From NCBI GenBank assembly GCA_008973525.1, contig WACJ01000517.1, forward strand, positions 2,418,001 through 2,482,000: a stretch of 64,000 bases of DNA, written 5' to 3'. Below, piece by piece: positions 12,701-22,289 of the stretch. How positions within the stretch are numbered: position 1 is the first letter of the stretch; each line of letters starts with the position of its first letter. The stretch comes from Stenopsyche tienmushanensis (lineage: Eukaryota > Arthropoda > Insecta > Trichoptera > Stenopsychidae). Below the pieces are notes generated by a model. It had not been told where the DNA came from and searched no databases. It saw only the letters and a program-made list of their open reading frames with translations. Position numbers and translations under genes: made by a program.

Positions 12701-15344
12701 TACATAATATTTATTTATTAGGTTCCTTGGATTTATACTATGGATATTTGGTGGATAAAAAGATAATTTCATCAGAAACAACAATTGTAACTACTGTTCA
12801 TGATCAACAGGTATATTTTTCTGTATATTATTAACCTTTAGTCAAAAGGGGTCGTTTTTGCAGTGTTAGATTCAGTAATTAAAAAGTATATTTAAATTAG
12901 AAATGAAACTATCAGCACCACTTTTGATTATTAATTGCATAGCTAATTGTGCTAGCAGTTTTAAGTATCTTGAAATAAAGTGTTAATATTTTGTTCTAGG
13001 TATTTGACACATTACCTGCTGAAATCTTCAGTGATCATGATATTCCAGTTGATGAGATTGTTACTCCAACGCAAGTTATAAAAATAGAACATGAGCGTAA
13101 ACCCCCTACTGGTGTTTTATGGAATTTGATCAACGAAAGGCTCCTTGCAAGACTACCTTTCCTCTCTGAATTTAGAGAAAAGGAAATTCTGTAAGTCTTA
13201 ATTGTTTAAAAAAAATACTTTCATAAATCTCACGTTTTTTGTAAACTGCAGAAAGTTTCGCACGCATTTAATAACTTACATAAACAGTTGATAGTTGCAT
13301 TAAAATATATTTTTATTTTCAAGAGCGGGGAAACCATGTGTACTGAAAGAAGATGGCCCAGATGATAATAGGAAAAAACGATCAAACGACCAAAGTGAAA
13401 GTGAACACAACGAGGTATTTCTATTGTTTTAAATATTTTTTTATTGTACTTTTATTGTGCGTTTAGATATGTTTTTTAATTTATCAATATTTTTAGACTG
13501 AGGGTGAAACAGGAAATCGTAATCGTAAGAAGCGAATGGGGCCACCAGTTTGGAGAAGATTCCATAGAAGAAATCCTCATGATAATGGTAAATAATAAAA
13601 ACTAAAAATTGTTTTTTTTTTTAATTATATCAGCTAATAATTTCAATGCTTTTAAAGAGTCTTTGTAATATCTCATGTAATATTTTATTTTATTCATAGA
13701 AAATGAGGAAAGTGGTAATATATCTCCTGATACAACATCTAGACCTAATCGTCGAATACAATTCAGGCATCCAAAACCGCCTAAAGGCTTCTCAATCAAG
13801 GTTATTATTTTTTATGCCAACAGTTTAAGTGATTGTAATAATTTGCATATTAATAAAATCGTTTTTATAATTCCAGTTGACAAGCATTGACAGAACGGCT
13901 CGTGTACGAGACTTAAAAGCTGCCCTCAACGATAGAAATGTCAAACCCAATTTCATTGCTTGGAAGGTAAGTTCATTTTTTTAAATTGAAAATACATATT
14001 TTGTATAAAATAATATTAGTGAAATAACAGTGTCAATATTCATAACATGTGAATCATTTTCGATTATTAATTTGAAACTAGATCAAATTAACTCTTATGG
14101 GTACATATGCGTGATACCAGAACTAATGCTTTAATGTAATTTTTAAGATGCATAACATTTGAGCAGACTTATGCTGTTCTGCTGTCATGTAAAAATGCAG
14201 TTATATCCGTTGATTGTCAACACTGTATGAACTTCACGCTTTTGTCTGAAAGTTACTAACTTTTGACAAACTTTGTAAGATATCAAGAGCTTCTGAATAA
14301 TCTATATACCTTTTAAATCTAAAAGTGTATATATGTGAAATTTTCAGATTATGTTATACATAGTCAAAGATATAGTCATGTTTTCTTTATTATATGCATT
14401 GCAATGGTTGGGGAGAATCTTAAGACAAAAGGCGTCAGTGGGTCTTAAAGTGTTAATATTATATTTTATGTTTATCATAACTGTTGTATACAAATACATA
14501 AATACAAATTTCAGTCAGGTATCATTAGCTATAATTTGAATGATCAATATATATTTTTATTTTGCAGGGCAATAAGGGATACTGTTACCTCCATTTTGCC
14601 AAGCCAGCAACACCGACGGTAATTATTTTTGTTAACATAAATACTTTTATAATCTAATTTATATTTATGCTGAAGATATTTCTTATCTTTCTACCAAATG
14701 TCATATATATTTTTTTAGAGTTAATTTTCCATATAAAAGGAATTTTTAATATTTGACAATTTTGTTTTTCTATTATTTGTAACTTATTGAAAATTTAAAA
14801 ACAAATTGTAAGCTATTTTAAGAAAAAATACATTTTGTTAGTAGTAATATTAACACATTGTATGTAGGTCCGGTTTGATGATGACACCTGGTGTGGGGGT
14901 ATCCACGTCATATATGTAAAAAAGGTTTCAAGGCTATTTAAAAATGATACCATATGTCAATAGATCGGTTTAAATATATTTTTGTATGAAAAGATTTTCA
15001 CTTAAAATAGCATTAATAGATGTCTAGTCAAATCAAAAGAACTGGGATCAAAGTCACCCGCAATCATGGGTTTTTTATGAACTGAGATTATAGTGTGACG
15101 AGTCTTCGTGTCAATATGTTAAAAAATCTTTAATCTTATTGAGTTTAATGTTAATTCCCAGGGAGCTGAAGGAGATGCAGCAGATTTGAGCCCGGATTCT
15201 ATATTAGGCGCACTTGCTGATTTAACCCTCCAACCTACCCCCGATTTAAGTGAGGACTGTGCTCAAGTACCTCCAAACAAAGTGTCCGTAGAACTTGTTA
15301 AGCCATTAGCAAGAATTGAAACTGCCGATGAAACAGCAGTGTAA
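3736..15344 (+). CDS. MTHFSD: MTHFSD-like protein with two MTHFS-like domains plus C-terminal RRM
   Basis: Nineteen exons join in frame to 2370 nt (789 aa): 3736-3772, 9235-9442, 9527-9684, 10811-10897, 10972-11060, 11154-11338, 11418-11595, 11679-11772, 11880-12075, 12197-12360, 12457-12543, 12722-12810, 13000-13190, 13324-13414, 13497-13587, 13700-13800, 13877-13966, 14568-14618, 15162-15344. Residues about 13-254 resemble the 5-formyltetrahydrofolate cyclo-ligase-like domain of MTHFSD (PRLQKYL, VDLVVIGSIAV-type strand, GKGGGYVD, TVHD, VTPTQ). Residues about 346-588 repeat the whole domain (GKGNGSLD, TTVHDQQ, VTPTQ). Linkers at about 255-345 and 589-682 are Arg/Gly/Asn-rich and themselves duplicated. 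Residues 683-789 resemble an RRM, with ARVRDLKAAL helix and KGYCYLHF as RNP1. Family members are RNA-binding proteins of uncertain enzymatic activity. The ATG was chosen because exon 1 ends in a consensus donor (GTGAGT) in the right phase. Identification is firm; the exact 5' exon less so. Confidence 0.88.
3773..4088 (+). promoter_or_regulatory. GC-rich CpG island in the start of intron 1
   Basis: From the exon 1 donor to about 4088 the sequence is strongly GC- and CpG-rich (for example CCGGCCGACCGGCCCCGTCG near 3847), unlike everything else in the window. Several overlapping frames are open across it, which high GC alone explains. It is most simply a first-intron extension of the promoter CpG island. 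Confidence 0.55.
4089..5756. other. MTHFSD intron 1, first part, nothing recognised
   Basis: AT-rich intronic sequence without recognisable coding exons or element ends. The composition falls back to the window average soon after 4100. Confidence 0.5.
5757..6356 (+). mobile_element. TTAA-flanked MITE, family 1 copy a (piggyBac-like)
   Basis: The element starts with TTAA at 5757-5760 followed by CACATTGTATGCGGG, and ends with CCCCGTATACAAAGTG followed by TTGA at 6353-6356, a one-base variant of TTAA. The two ends are imperfect inverted repeats, and TTAA targets are diagnostic of piggyBac-type transposition. A second copy lies in the opposite orientation at 14850-15122: 5761-5880 pairs with 15010-15118 and 6240-6352 pairs with 14854-14970. 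No transposase reading frame is present. It sits in intron 1 of the MTHFSD gene. Confidence 0.75.
7427..8104 (+). mobile_element. TTAA-flanked MITE, family 2 copy a (piggyBac-like)
   Basis: TTAA occurs at 7427-7430 and 8101-8104. The adjoining ends are related inverted repeats: CTCGTTTGTCGCCCTG on the left, and TACGTTCGCCGCCCAACA read inward from the right. Positions about 7577-8104 are matched by the reverse complement of 18443-19036, establishing a dispersed family. There is no transposase coding capacity. It lies in intron 1 of the MTHFSD gene. Confidence 0.75.
8105..9234. other. MTHFSD intron 1, last part, nothing recognised
   Basis: AT-rich intronic sequence ending in a T-rich polypyrimidine tract and the AG acceptor at 9233-9234. 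No elements recognised. Confidence 0.5.
9840..10540 (-). mobile_element. decayed mariner element in MTHFSD intron 3
   Basis: Read on the minus strand, the segment near 10490-10395 encodes a mariner N-terminal-like stretch (ATKNIFIVYGEDAVKF, then LTQRWF), followed by stops. The segment near 9990-9855 encodes SNDNAQPHVAMITQ and LNWEVL, matching the DNA(R/Q)PHVA...WEVL-HPPYSPD catalytic-core neighbourhood of mariner transposases. Multiple stops and a large gap between the two motifs show it is a non-functional relic. Element ends were not resolved. Confidence 0.65.
14850..15122 (-). mobile_element. TTAA-flanked MITE, family 1 copy b, inverted
   Basis: TTAA at 14850-14853 is followed by CACATTGTATGTAGGTCCGG, and TTAA recurs at 15119-15122. 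The sequence is the reverse complement of the outer parts of 5757-6356, but lacks most of that copy's interior (about 330 bp). It ends about 40 bp before the last exon of the MTHFSD gene. Confidence 0.75.
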
Positions 15345-18300
15345 TTTAATGCTTATAATTATGACAATTGTGATTAAAATATGTATTTAAATATTAGTAT
15401 TTTATCGTAAAAATCAATTGTGATAATGTGAAGAGTTTTATACTTTTATTTTTTTTCCATGTTATTTTTATGTATTTATTTACATTAAACCGCTGTCATT
15501 CATCTTTATTATGAAAATCGAAAAATTACTGCTATTATGAGTATTGCCCTAAAGAAATTTCTAGAAAAAAGTTCAACATGCATTGTTACTTACGAAAAGT
15601 TCTTCACATTATTATGTATTGTGATACACGATAATAGTAACGTTTATGTAAAGTTTAATACTCAGTTGTCCATAATAATCAATATTTGTTCAAAGTTTAA
15701 GTGGAGAAAAATTGAAATATATTTCAATTCTAACAAATCTGATAATAATTTTCAATCTATATTTGATTTATCATATTGAATCATGTAGATTTTTGATTGA
15801 GGGACTGGTTTTCCTTGCAATTTAAAATCTTTTGTCTAATATGTACCTTTGAAATAAATTTGATTTGTTTAAATCGATACTTTGTCAAGCGAAGTACTCA
15901 TGAAATTAAATTTCAGAATTTAAATTAAAACTACCTTTTGTAATTTATTTCCTTCATGTATATTTGCCTTCAAAATTAGTTCTGTGAGATAGTTTTATAA
16001 CTTGACACTCAAATTAAGAATCGACATGATGACTAATTATATGTTCAAATATTTATAGATCCCTTAATTAAGGATCTATCCGCTAAGAACTAACCATGAA
16101 TGTTTTGTTTTTGATAAATGAATGAGCTATTATTTTCTTGAAGATTTAAGACAAATAACGATTCTCCTAACCTTTCTCTAATAATATTTAATTTACGTTG
16201 ATCACGTTGATGTATGTTACCTATGATAGATATTTAAAAATGTAATAGTCAATAAATAGATTTAATTTTTAAAACACTCTAAAATTATTTCAATTAGGTG
16301 ATTATAAACACTGCTACTTGTCAATTTAAATGCTCATCGTTAGTATCTTAACAATTTTGTCATTGTCAGTATGAAGAAAATATTTTATTTTGTGCCATCT
16401 TTGTAGTAATTTTATAAGAGTCTTATTGTGCATTCGCTCAGTTTGATTTGTGCACACTTCAAAATACACACACACACAGATACATAAGTACATACAAATG
16501 TGAGCACTGTATTTTGTGTCGAATATGTAGGCATAATTTAAATATTAGAATAGAGGAATATTAAAAAAATATGAAGGAACGCACAATTATATTAGGATAA
16601 AATACGTAGTATATCCTTTCAATAGTTTCTTAATTTTTTTCCTTGCATATTTTCAATTTTTATTTCATTTCTGATTTTTTTATTTTTACATAAAAAAATG
16701 AATTCATGCATATATATTTCTATCAATTAAATACAATCTAATTTAGCTATATTAGAATTTTGCAATGTATTGAAAGTGATATAATTTAAGTGAGTATTCC
16801 TAATAGAGTTGTATATTCTTTAAGATGTAATTAATATTTCTATTTATATTAAAGCATATTTTAGTACAAATATGTATGTCTATATACATATATGCAAGAG
16901 CATATATTATTGTATTAAAACTTTTTAGTTATGTAAATGCCACGTGGGCTCCGCGTCCAGTGTCATTTGTTTCGGTTTGTTATAATTGTGGTGTTGGTAA
17001 ACAATTAAATATTTCTACTGATGAAACTCATTTACAGTTTATTTAATTTAATGATGTAGAAAATACCTCTTATTCTGATGTTAATAGCTAATGGGGCAGC
17101 GACTAGATTCATTCTTAAAAGTATTTAAAGTAACGCGATTTTAATTTGTAAAATCACATTGATGATAAATTATATCATCCTACAGGTTACTAAATTTTCA
17201 GCTTTTTTTTTTAATACTAAATGACATTTCATGCAGTTAACTTGTTAACATGGAGCCAGCAGAGGGTATTATCAACACATTCAAACCAAGATTTTTTAGA
17301 ATTAACATTGTTTTTGTTTTATGTATCAACCTTTAATTAACCATAATATTTACGATCTCTGCTCGTTTTTTTGAAAGCAAGGTGCTGCTTAGATTGTGTT
17401 AATTGTAAATAATGTTAGGTTAAAGAAATTCAACTGTATTGGAAGCTAATTAAAAGAATGAAAAAAACTAAAATAACAAAGACTGCTATAACTACTCATT
17501 AAATATTAGTATAATAAGATATTTAATACTAAATTTGATATAATTCTCTTTTTCATTCCTTATTAGTTATTTAGAACATTAAAAATACTGTTTTAACTTG
17601 GAGAATTTTGATGTACACTCTTGTATTATAATATTTCGAAAAGTGAATTCATTGCTAGATATTCATTTTGTTTAAATAGATCAAATTATCTTTCAGTCAT
17701 TGATGGGTATTTTGTAAGCAAACGGAAGTAGTATTTAAAAAGGAGTTCTTTGGAGTTTTAGTTTTATCACTCGTTTATGTGTTTTCAAACTGTTCTTTTT
17801 CTTCGAATTTTTTCTATTAGATGTAGCCTTTTTATCTTAGATGATTTTTTTTTCTTTCTAATTATAAAACGTCCAGTAAAGTTTTGCCTCTTACTTAAAA
17901 CTAATCATAGAAATGTGTTTAGATGGCACTATTTCAACATTTTATACAAAATGATAATTAATGTTGATTTAATTGTAAACCAAAAGTAAAATTAGTTTCT
18001 CTTAGGATTTCATTCCTTTTTTTTTATAACGATTGAAATATTTTTTAAATATAAAATTCTATTGAAAGTATCTTCTTTAGATGTCTTAAACTGATTCTTT
18101 TTTCAATTTTAAATGTAAAAAAGGACTTTTAATCTTTTAAAGATGTAAAATGTTAGTCTTATATAAGATAATTTATATTTTACATTAGTAAATTATATTT
18201 TTTCATTTTATATTTGACGGTTATTGATAATATTTTTATTTTTAACTTTTCACATTACTTCATTCCTAAAAACACTAATAAATGGTACTCTGTAAAATTT

Positions 18301-18440
18301 TCTTCAGAGCAGTGAAGGCAATATATGCGCATGAAAATTGCTGATATAGTTTCCATATTTTTTGTTAATTTTTAAAAATTACCATTTGTATTTTGCCTTG
18401 GGATAAATAAAGTATTGTGATCTTACATAATAATTCTTTC
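15345..18440. other. MTHFSD 3' UTR and intergenic spacer
   Basis: AT-rich sequence downstream of the stop codon. AATAAA at 15853-15858 is the first good polyadenylation candidate; others lie near 16251 and 18405. A short CA run sits at about 16465-16479. No further gene is seen. Confidence 0.5.
15853..15858 (+). terminator. polyadenylation signal, probable for MTHFSD-like gene
   Basis: Canonical AATAAA about 510 bp after the stop codon, followed by T/G-rich sequence. Alternative downstream sites cannot be excluded. Confidence 0.4.
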
Positions 18441-18442
18441 CT

Positions 18443-19036
18443 TTAATACGTTCGTCGCCCAGCATAAATCCGTGTCGTTTCTCACGGGGACCAAATTCGA
18501 TAGTCTGAGCATAAACAGAAGGAATAGCGATGCAATATTATAATGCACGTGATAAACATGGAGGACATATGGCGCATCTTCTCTCAGGTGTTGTTTTATC
18601 TTAGATTGATAAGCTTGACTCTACCATTAGTCAAATTAATAAAAAAGAAAGTGAAGATAAGCAAATGCGAACAGACAAGGGTAGGAATACAAGTTACGAG
18701 GTCGATCTCGAAAGATATTTAAACAGTTGTCATCTGGAAGACATAGAAAGAAGTTCGTAAAGTTAACAATTGTAAATTGTAGAAATACGTAACAGTGAGA
18801 TGCTGGATTTGCTTTTCGGAGAGCGTTTGACTCAATGACAAATTTTCAATCTCCATAAAGCGAACAAAAAATGTAAAAAGGGTCGCAAGATATTGTCCTA
18901 ATTGTCCAAAATCATATATGTGTTTGAATTGTATTAATGAATAGGTGGTAACATAATATAAAGGTATATTTTACTTTAAACATAATTTTATGCATAGTAT
19001 ATGTATATTTTAGTTATTTTAATTTTATATCTTTAT
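18443..19036 (-). mobile_element. TTAA MITE, family 2 copy b, truncated by a LINE
   Basis: TTAA at 18443-18446 is followed by TACGTTCGTCGCCCAGCA, matching the right end of the copy at 7427-8104 in reverse orientation. Similarity continues, with small indels, to about 19036 (ATATCTTTATA), then stops abruptly. The missing 150 bp, including the other terminus, is not found after the LINE, so LINE insertion or later deletion removed it. Confidence 0.7.
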
Positions 19037-19194
19037 ACGTTATTTTGCCCGTTGGGTGAGTGTTCGAAATAAAACTCTGTGGTAATGCTACCTTCAATAT
19101 CGAGCGAATGAGGATGTGAATGTATGATACAGACGAAATGGATGCAACCCCTTCCTGTGAATGGATATTGAAGAGGCTCTAGTTCTGCAGCGGA

Positions 19195-20022
19195 ATGTTT
19201 GTGGCGATCGACTATCTCCACCTTAAACTCGAAACATCAAATTGTCACCGAGCGGCCTCTCGGATTCTAGAGGAAAATAATATAAAATTCTACACATTCA
19301 ATCGCCCAGAGGACAAAGCCATTAAGGCCGTCCTCCGAGGTCTTCACGTAAATACCCCACTAAATGAGTTATCCGAAACTCTTATAAATCTTGGTTTTTC
19401 TCCCACCCGAGTTGCTCAGATGTCGGGGGTAGGAAGAGTATTCCACTCTTCCTAGTCACACTAGACAGAACAAAGACATTTATAAGTTGGAATCGATACT
19501 CGACGTCGACGTCGTGGTCGAACCTCTGAGGCGCAAGCCCCGCGGCGGTCAATGCTATCGTTGTCAGGGATTCCACCACGCAAGTCGGAATTGTCACATG
19601 ACCCCGCATTGTGTCAAGTGTGGACAAGCACATCACTCCACAGATTGCTCCAAAACACCTAATACACCTGCAACATGCGCAAATTGCAAGGGCGAACATC
19701 CCGCCAGTTACCACGGTTGTCCTGCCTTTCCGCGTCATCTGGCTCAATTGCGATCCGCTTTACATAATTCCCATGGAGAAAAATCAAAAAACAGTATCTC
19801 AACCCAGCTGCTCCGGGGGAATTTTCACCTCTCCCGAGTCAATCTGCTTCAGCATCAAACTCTTTACAATCCCACAACTTCAAATCAAAATGGGGTCCCC
19901 CCGCTCCTCTTCCCCAGGCGAACACTCTCGAACAGATCAACCAACTGACCACCATGTTCGCTCACATAGCTCAGCTCCTACCCACACTCCTCTCTCAACT
20001 CAATCCCTCCATTCCCAGTTAA
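19195..20022 (+). pseudogene. LINE ORF1 (gag-like, three zinc knuckles), frameshifted
   Basis: The product is a nucleic-acid-binding gag-like protein. The N-terminal frame (19195-19455) resembles the domain preceding the knuckles in Jockey-clade ORF1 (KAVLRGLHVNTPLNEL). The frame then shifts between about 19440 and 19487. The next frame carries CYRCQGFHHASRNC (CX2CX4HX4C), CVKCGQAHHSTDC (CX2CX3HX4C) and CANCKGEHPASYHGC. A second shift near 19790 restores the first frame, which runs through a Pro/Ser-rich tail to TAA at 20020-20022. That stop directly abuts the ORF2 start ATG at 20023. Confidence 0.8.
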
Positions 20023-20745
20023 ATGGCACATGGATCTCCTACCCGCACTCCACGTCAAATTTCCAACCTCCGGATAGTCGCATGGAACGCGAACGGTATC
20101 CGGGGCAAGATCGATGAACTAAAGTCCTTAATCCTGAAGCACAATGCGGACATTATCTGCGTTGGTGAGACTCATTTAAAAACACGACCTCCGAAAATCG
20201 TCAACTTTTCGTGCATACATTCAAACAGATTATCAGGAAGTTTCGGAGGCACACTCATTTACATAAAAAACAACATCAAACACTATCAAATCAACATCTC
20301 TCCACTCGCCAACGTAGAAGCCTCTGCTGCAGACCTCCTGCATGGAAACTCGGTCTTTCTCACAATAATATCGGTATATCATTCCCCAAACAATATTAAA
20401 CTGCCCACTCAAGATCTAGACTCTCTTCTAAACAATTTCACTATTCCCACGATTCTGGCGGGGGACTTGAACGCCAAACACAGTGGGTGGAACTGCCTTC
20501 GTACTAATACGAATGGCAGAATCCTCCACAGTTATGCACTAAATGACCCCTCCATTCAAATCTGGGTGAAGTATCAAAAAGCGATATCAACAAACATAAC
20601 GTTTTCTGAAGCACTGTACTCGATCTCAGATATCGAGATCGCAATCTCAAATCTATCAAATCAAATCACTTCTGCCATTCAGTTATCTACTGCAAACATT
20701 CCACCGTTCCCTCAGGATCGTCTAGATATTGTAAGGATATTGTAA
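20023..20745 (+). pseudogene. LINE ORF2, endonuclease part, broken
   Basis: The frame begins MAHGSPTRTP and continues with endonuclease/exonuclease/phosphatase motifs of Jockey-type ORF2: RIVAWNANGI (catalytic Asn), ICVGETHL (catalytic Glu) and ILAGDLNAKHSGWN (catalytic Asp/Asn). After NGRILHSYAL the C-terminal catalytic region is missing and the frame resumes in the linker that normally precedes the RT. It stops inside the inverted duplication at 20737-20779. It cannot produce an active endonuclease. Confidence 0.8.
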
Positions 20746-20779
20746 GGAAGATCTAGACTCTAGATCTTCCTTACAATAT
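20737..20779. repeat. perfect 43-nt palindrome inside the LINE
   Basis: Two 21-nt arms (20737-20757 and 20759-20779) are exact reverse complements separated by one base (C at 20758). A partial third copy of the same motif precedes it at about 20721-20736. It interrupts ORF2 and would form a very stable hairpin. Confidence 0.9.
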
Positions 20780-21131
20780 TAAACTACTGATTAAATCAAA
20801 AAATAAAGCCAGAAAAACTTGACAAACTAATAGGGACCATTAGTCCAAGGCTATACTCAACCATCTTGAATTCAAAGTAAAGATGGCAATTCGAGACTTC
20901 AGGAATGCCAGTTGGGACAAAAAAATCTCCTCATTATCCATTCAGGATAACTCCATCTGGAAACTCTCCAAAGCATTTAAAAAAACCGTTCAGTAAACAA
21001 GCTCCTCTCAAAGATCCGCAAGGAAACTTTGTTTATTCTGAGAAGGACATCGCTAACATCTTCGCGGATAGCCTTCAAAAGCAGTGCTCTCCAGCAAATT
21101 CTCCAAATGACCCAGACTGATAGCCTCGTTC

Positions 21132-21836
21132 ATGCGACGGTCTGTTCTTTCAAATATAATCCCCCCCAAACTCAAATCCCCTACTCTTCCCCCCCGGGAG
21201 CTACAGAGTTTTGTTAAAAAACTAAAAAATAACAAAGCTCCTGGGCCGGATTGCATCCCTCCCCTGGCAATTAAATTACTCCCTGCCACTGGTTTATCTA
21301 CCCTCCTTAGAATCTATAACTCCTGCCTCCGTTTCAATCATTTTCCTTCCCAATGGAAGACTGCAAATTCTATTTTCATTTGTAAACTCCATTCCAGTGG
21401 CTCCGACCCCACATCATATCGTCCTATTAGCCTAATTCCCATCCTAGGCAAACTTCTCGAGGCCTTAATTCTTTCACGACTTGAGGCGGAAAACAAATTT
21501 TTCAACGTCCTTCCTCCGGAGCAATTCGAATTTCGAAGAGCCCACTTCTTAGTCCATCAACTCCTTCGTGTCACGGAGTTTATCCACGAGGGCTTTGAGA
21601 TGAAGAGGTGTACGGGTATCGTTTTCCTCGACGTTGCCAAGGCCTTTGATAAGGTCTGGCACGAAGGACTGATTTTTAAACTCATTTCCTTGGGTTTCAA
21701 GGACTCTACTATCCACATTATTTACAGCTACCTTTCTGATCGATCCTTCCGAGCCAAAGTCTCCAATACCAATTCCGATCCTCGACCCATATCTGCTGGT
21801 GTCCCCCAAGGCTCTCGTTGTATAAATTGTGTATAA
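21132..21836 (+). pseudogene. LINE ORF2, reverse transcriptase N-terminal half
   Basis: Open frame with RT hallmarks: KKLKNNKAPGPDCIPPLAIK, SYRPISLIPILGKLLE, the VFLDVAKAFDKVWH motif containing the first catalytic aspartate, and AGVPQGS. The sequence ends there, before the YADD catalytic motif, and runs into a TA microsatellite. The polymerase is therefore non-functional. Confidence 0.85.
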
Positions 21837-21837
21837 T

Positions 21838-21922
21838 TATATATATATATATATATAACCTGTTATATAGCATAGTTAACCAGTATAGCATAGCATAGCA
21901 TAGTTTAGTTTAGTTTAGTCTA
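21838..21922. repeat. TA microsatellite and TAGCA/TTTAG short tandem repeats
   Basis: An (AT)n run at about 21838-21857 is followed by TAGCA units (about 21885-21904) and TTTAG units (21904-21919). They lie at the junction between the broken RT and the probable LINE 3' region. Confidence 0.85.
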
Positions 21923-22289
21923 GACTTATTGTTAATTTTTAATGATATATGTTTATTTTTTAAGTTTTCTATGTGTTTTATATTTTCTATGTATGTATTA
22001 GTATAATTCAAACATCAAATCAACGTATAACACTAAACAAACTGCTCGCCACACAAGGCATAATTATAATATCAAGAAGGCGTTGGTCCAGGACCAGGAC
22101 CTTCAACCATCACAAGATCCAAATACTTAGGAAGGAATAGATATAACGAATGAGTGAATGAATACAATTTAAAAAGAGTAAATACACATCTATTGGTCAT
22201 GAAAGTGAGTATTAATATATTTCTGGTTTAACTGTCATTGTGACGAATGGAAAGATGGATACATTTAGTAAATAAATAAAAAGTGTTGA

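Larger units (their letters stand above)
19037..22135 (+). mobile_element. Jockey-like non-LTR retrotransposon, internally deleted
   Basis: The element contains, in order, a gag-like ORF1 with zinc knuckles, an apurinic-endonuclease-like start of ORF2, a palindrome, a reverse-transcriptase half, a TA microsatellite and a probable 3' region. It is dead: frameshifts in ORF1, loss of the end of the endonuclease and loss of RT from just after the GVPQGS motif. Its GC content is visibly higher than the surrounding spacer. The 5' limit at 19037 is set by the break in the MITE copy; the 3' limit near 22135 is only approximate. Confidence 0.75.

Noticed and set aside
19382..19747. 121-codon minus-strand open frame across the zinc-knuckle region
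   Set aside because: It is the antisense shadow of LINE ORF1, whose knuckle motifs are unambiguous on the plus strand.
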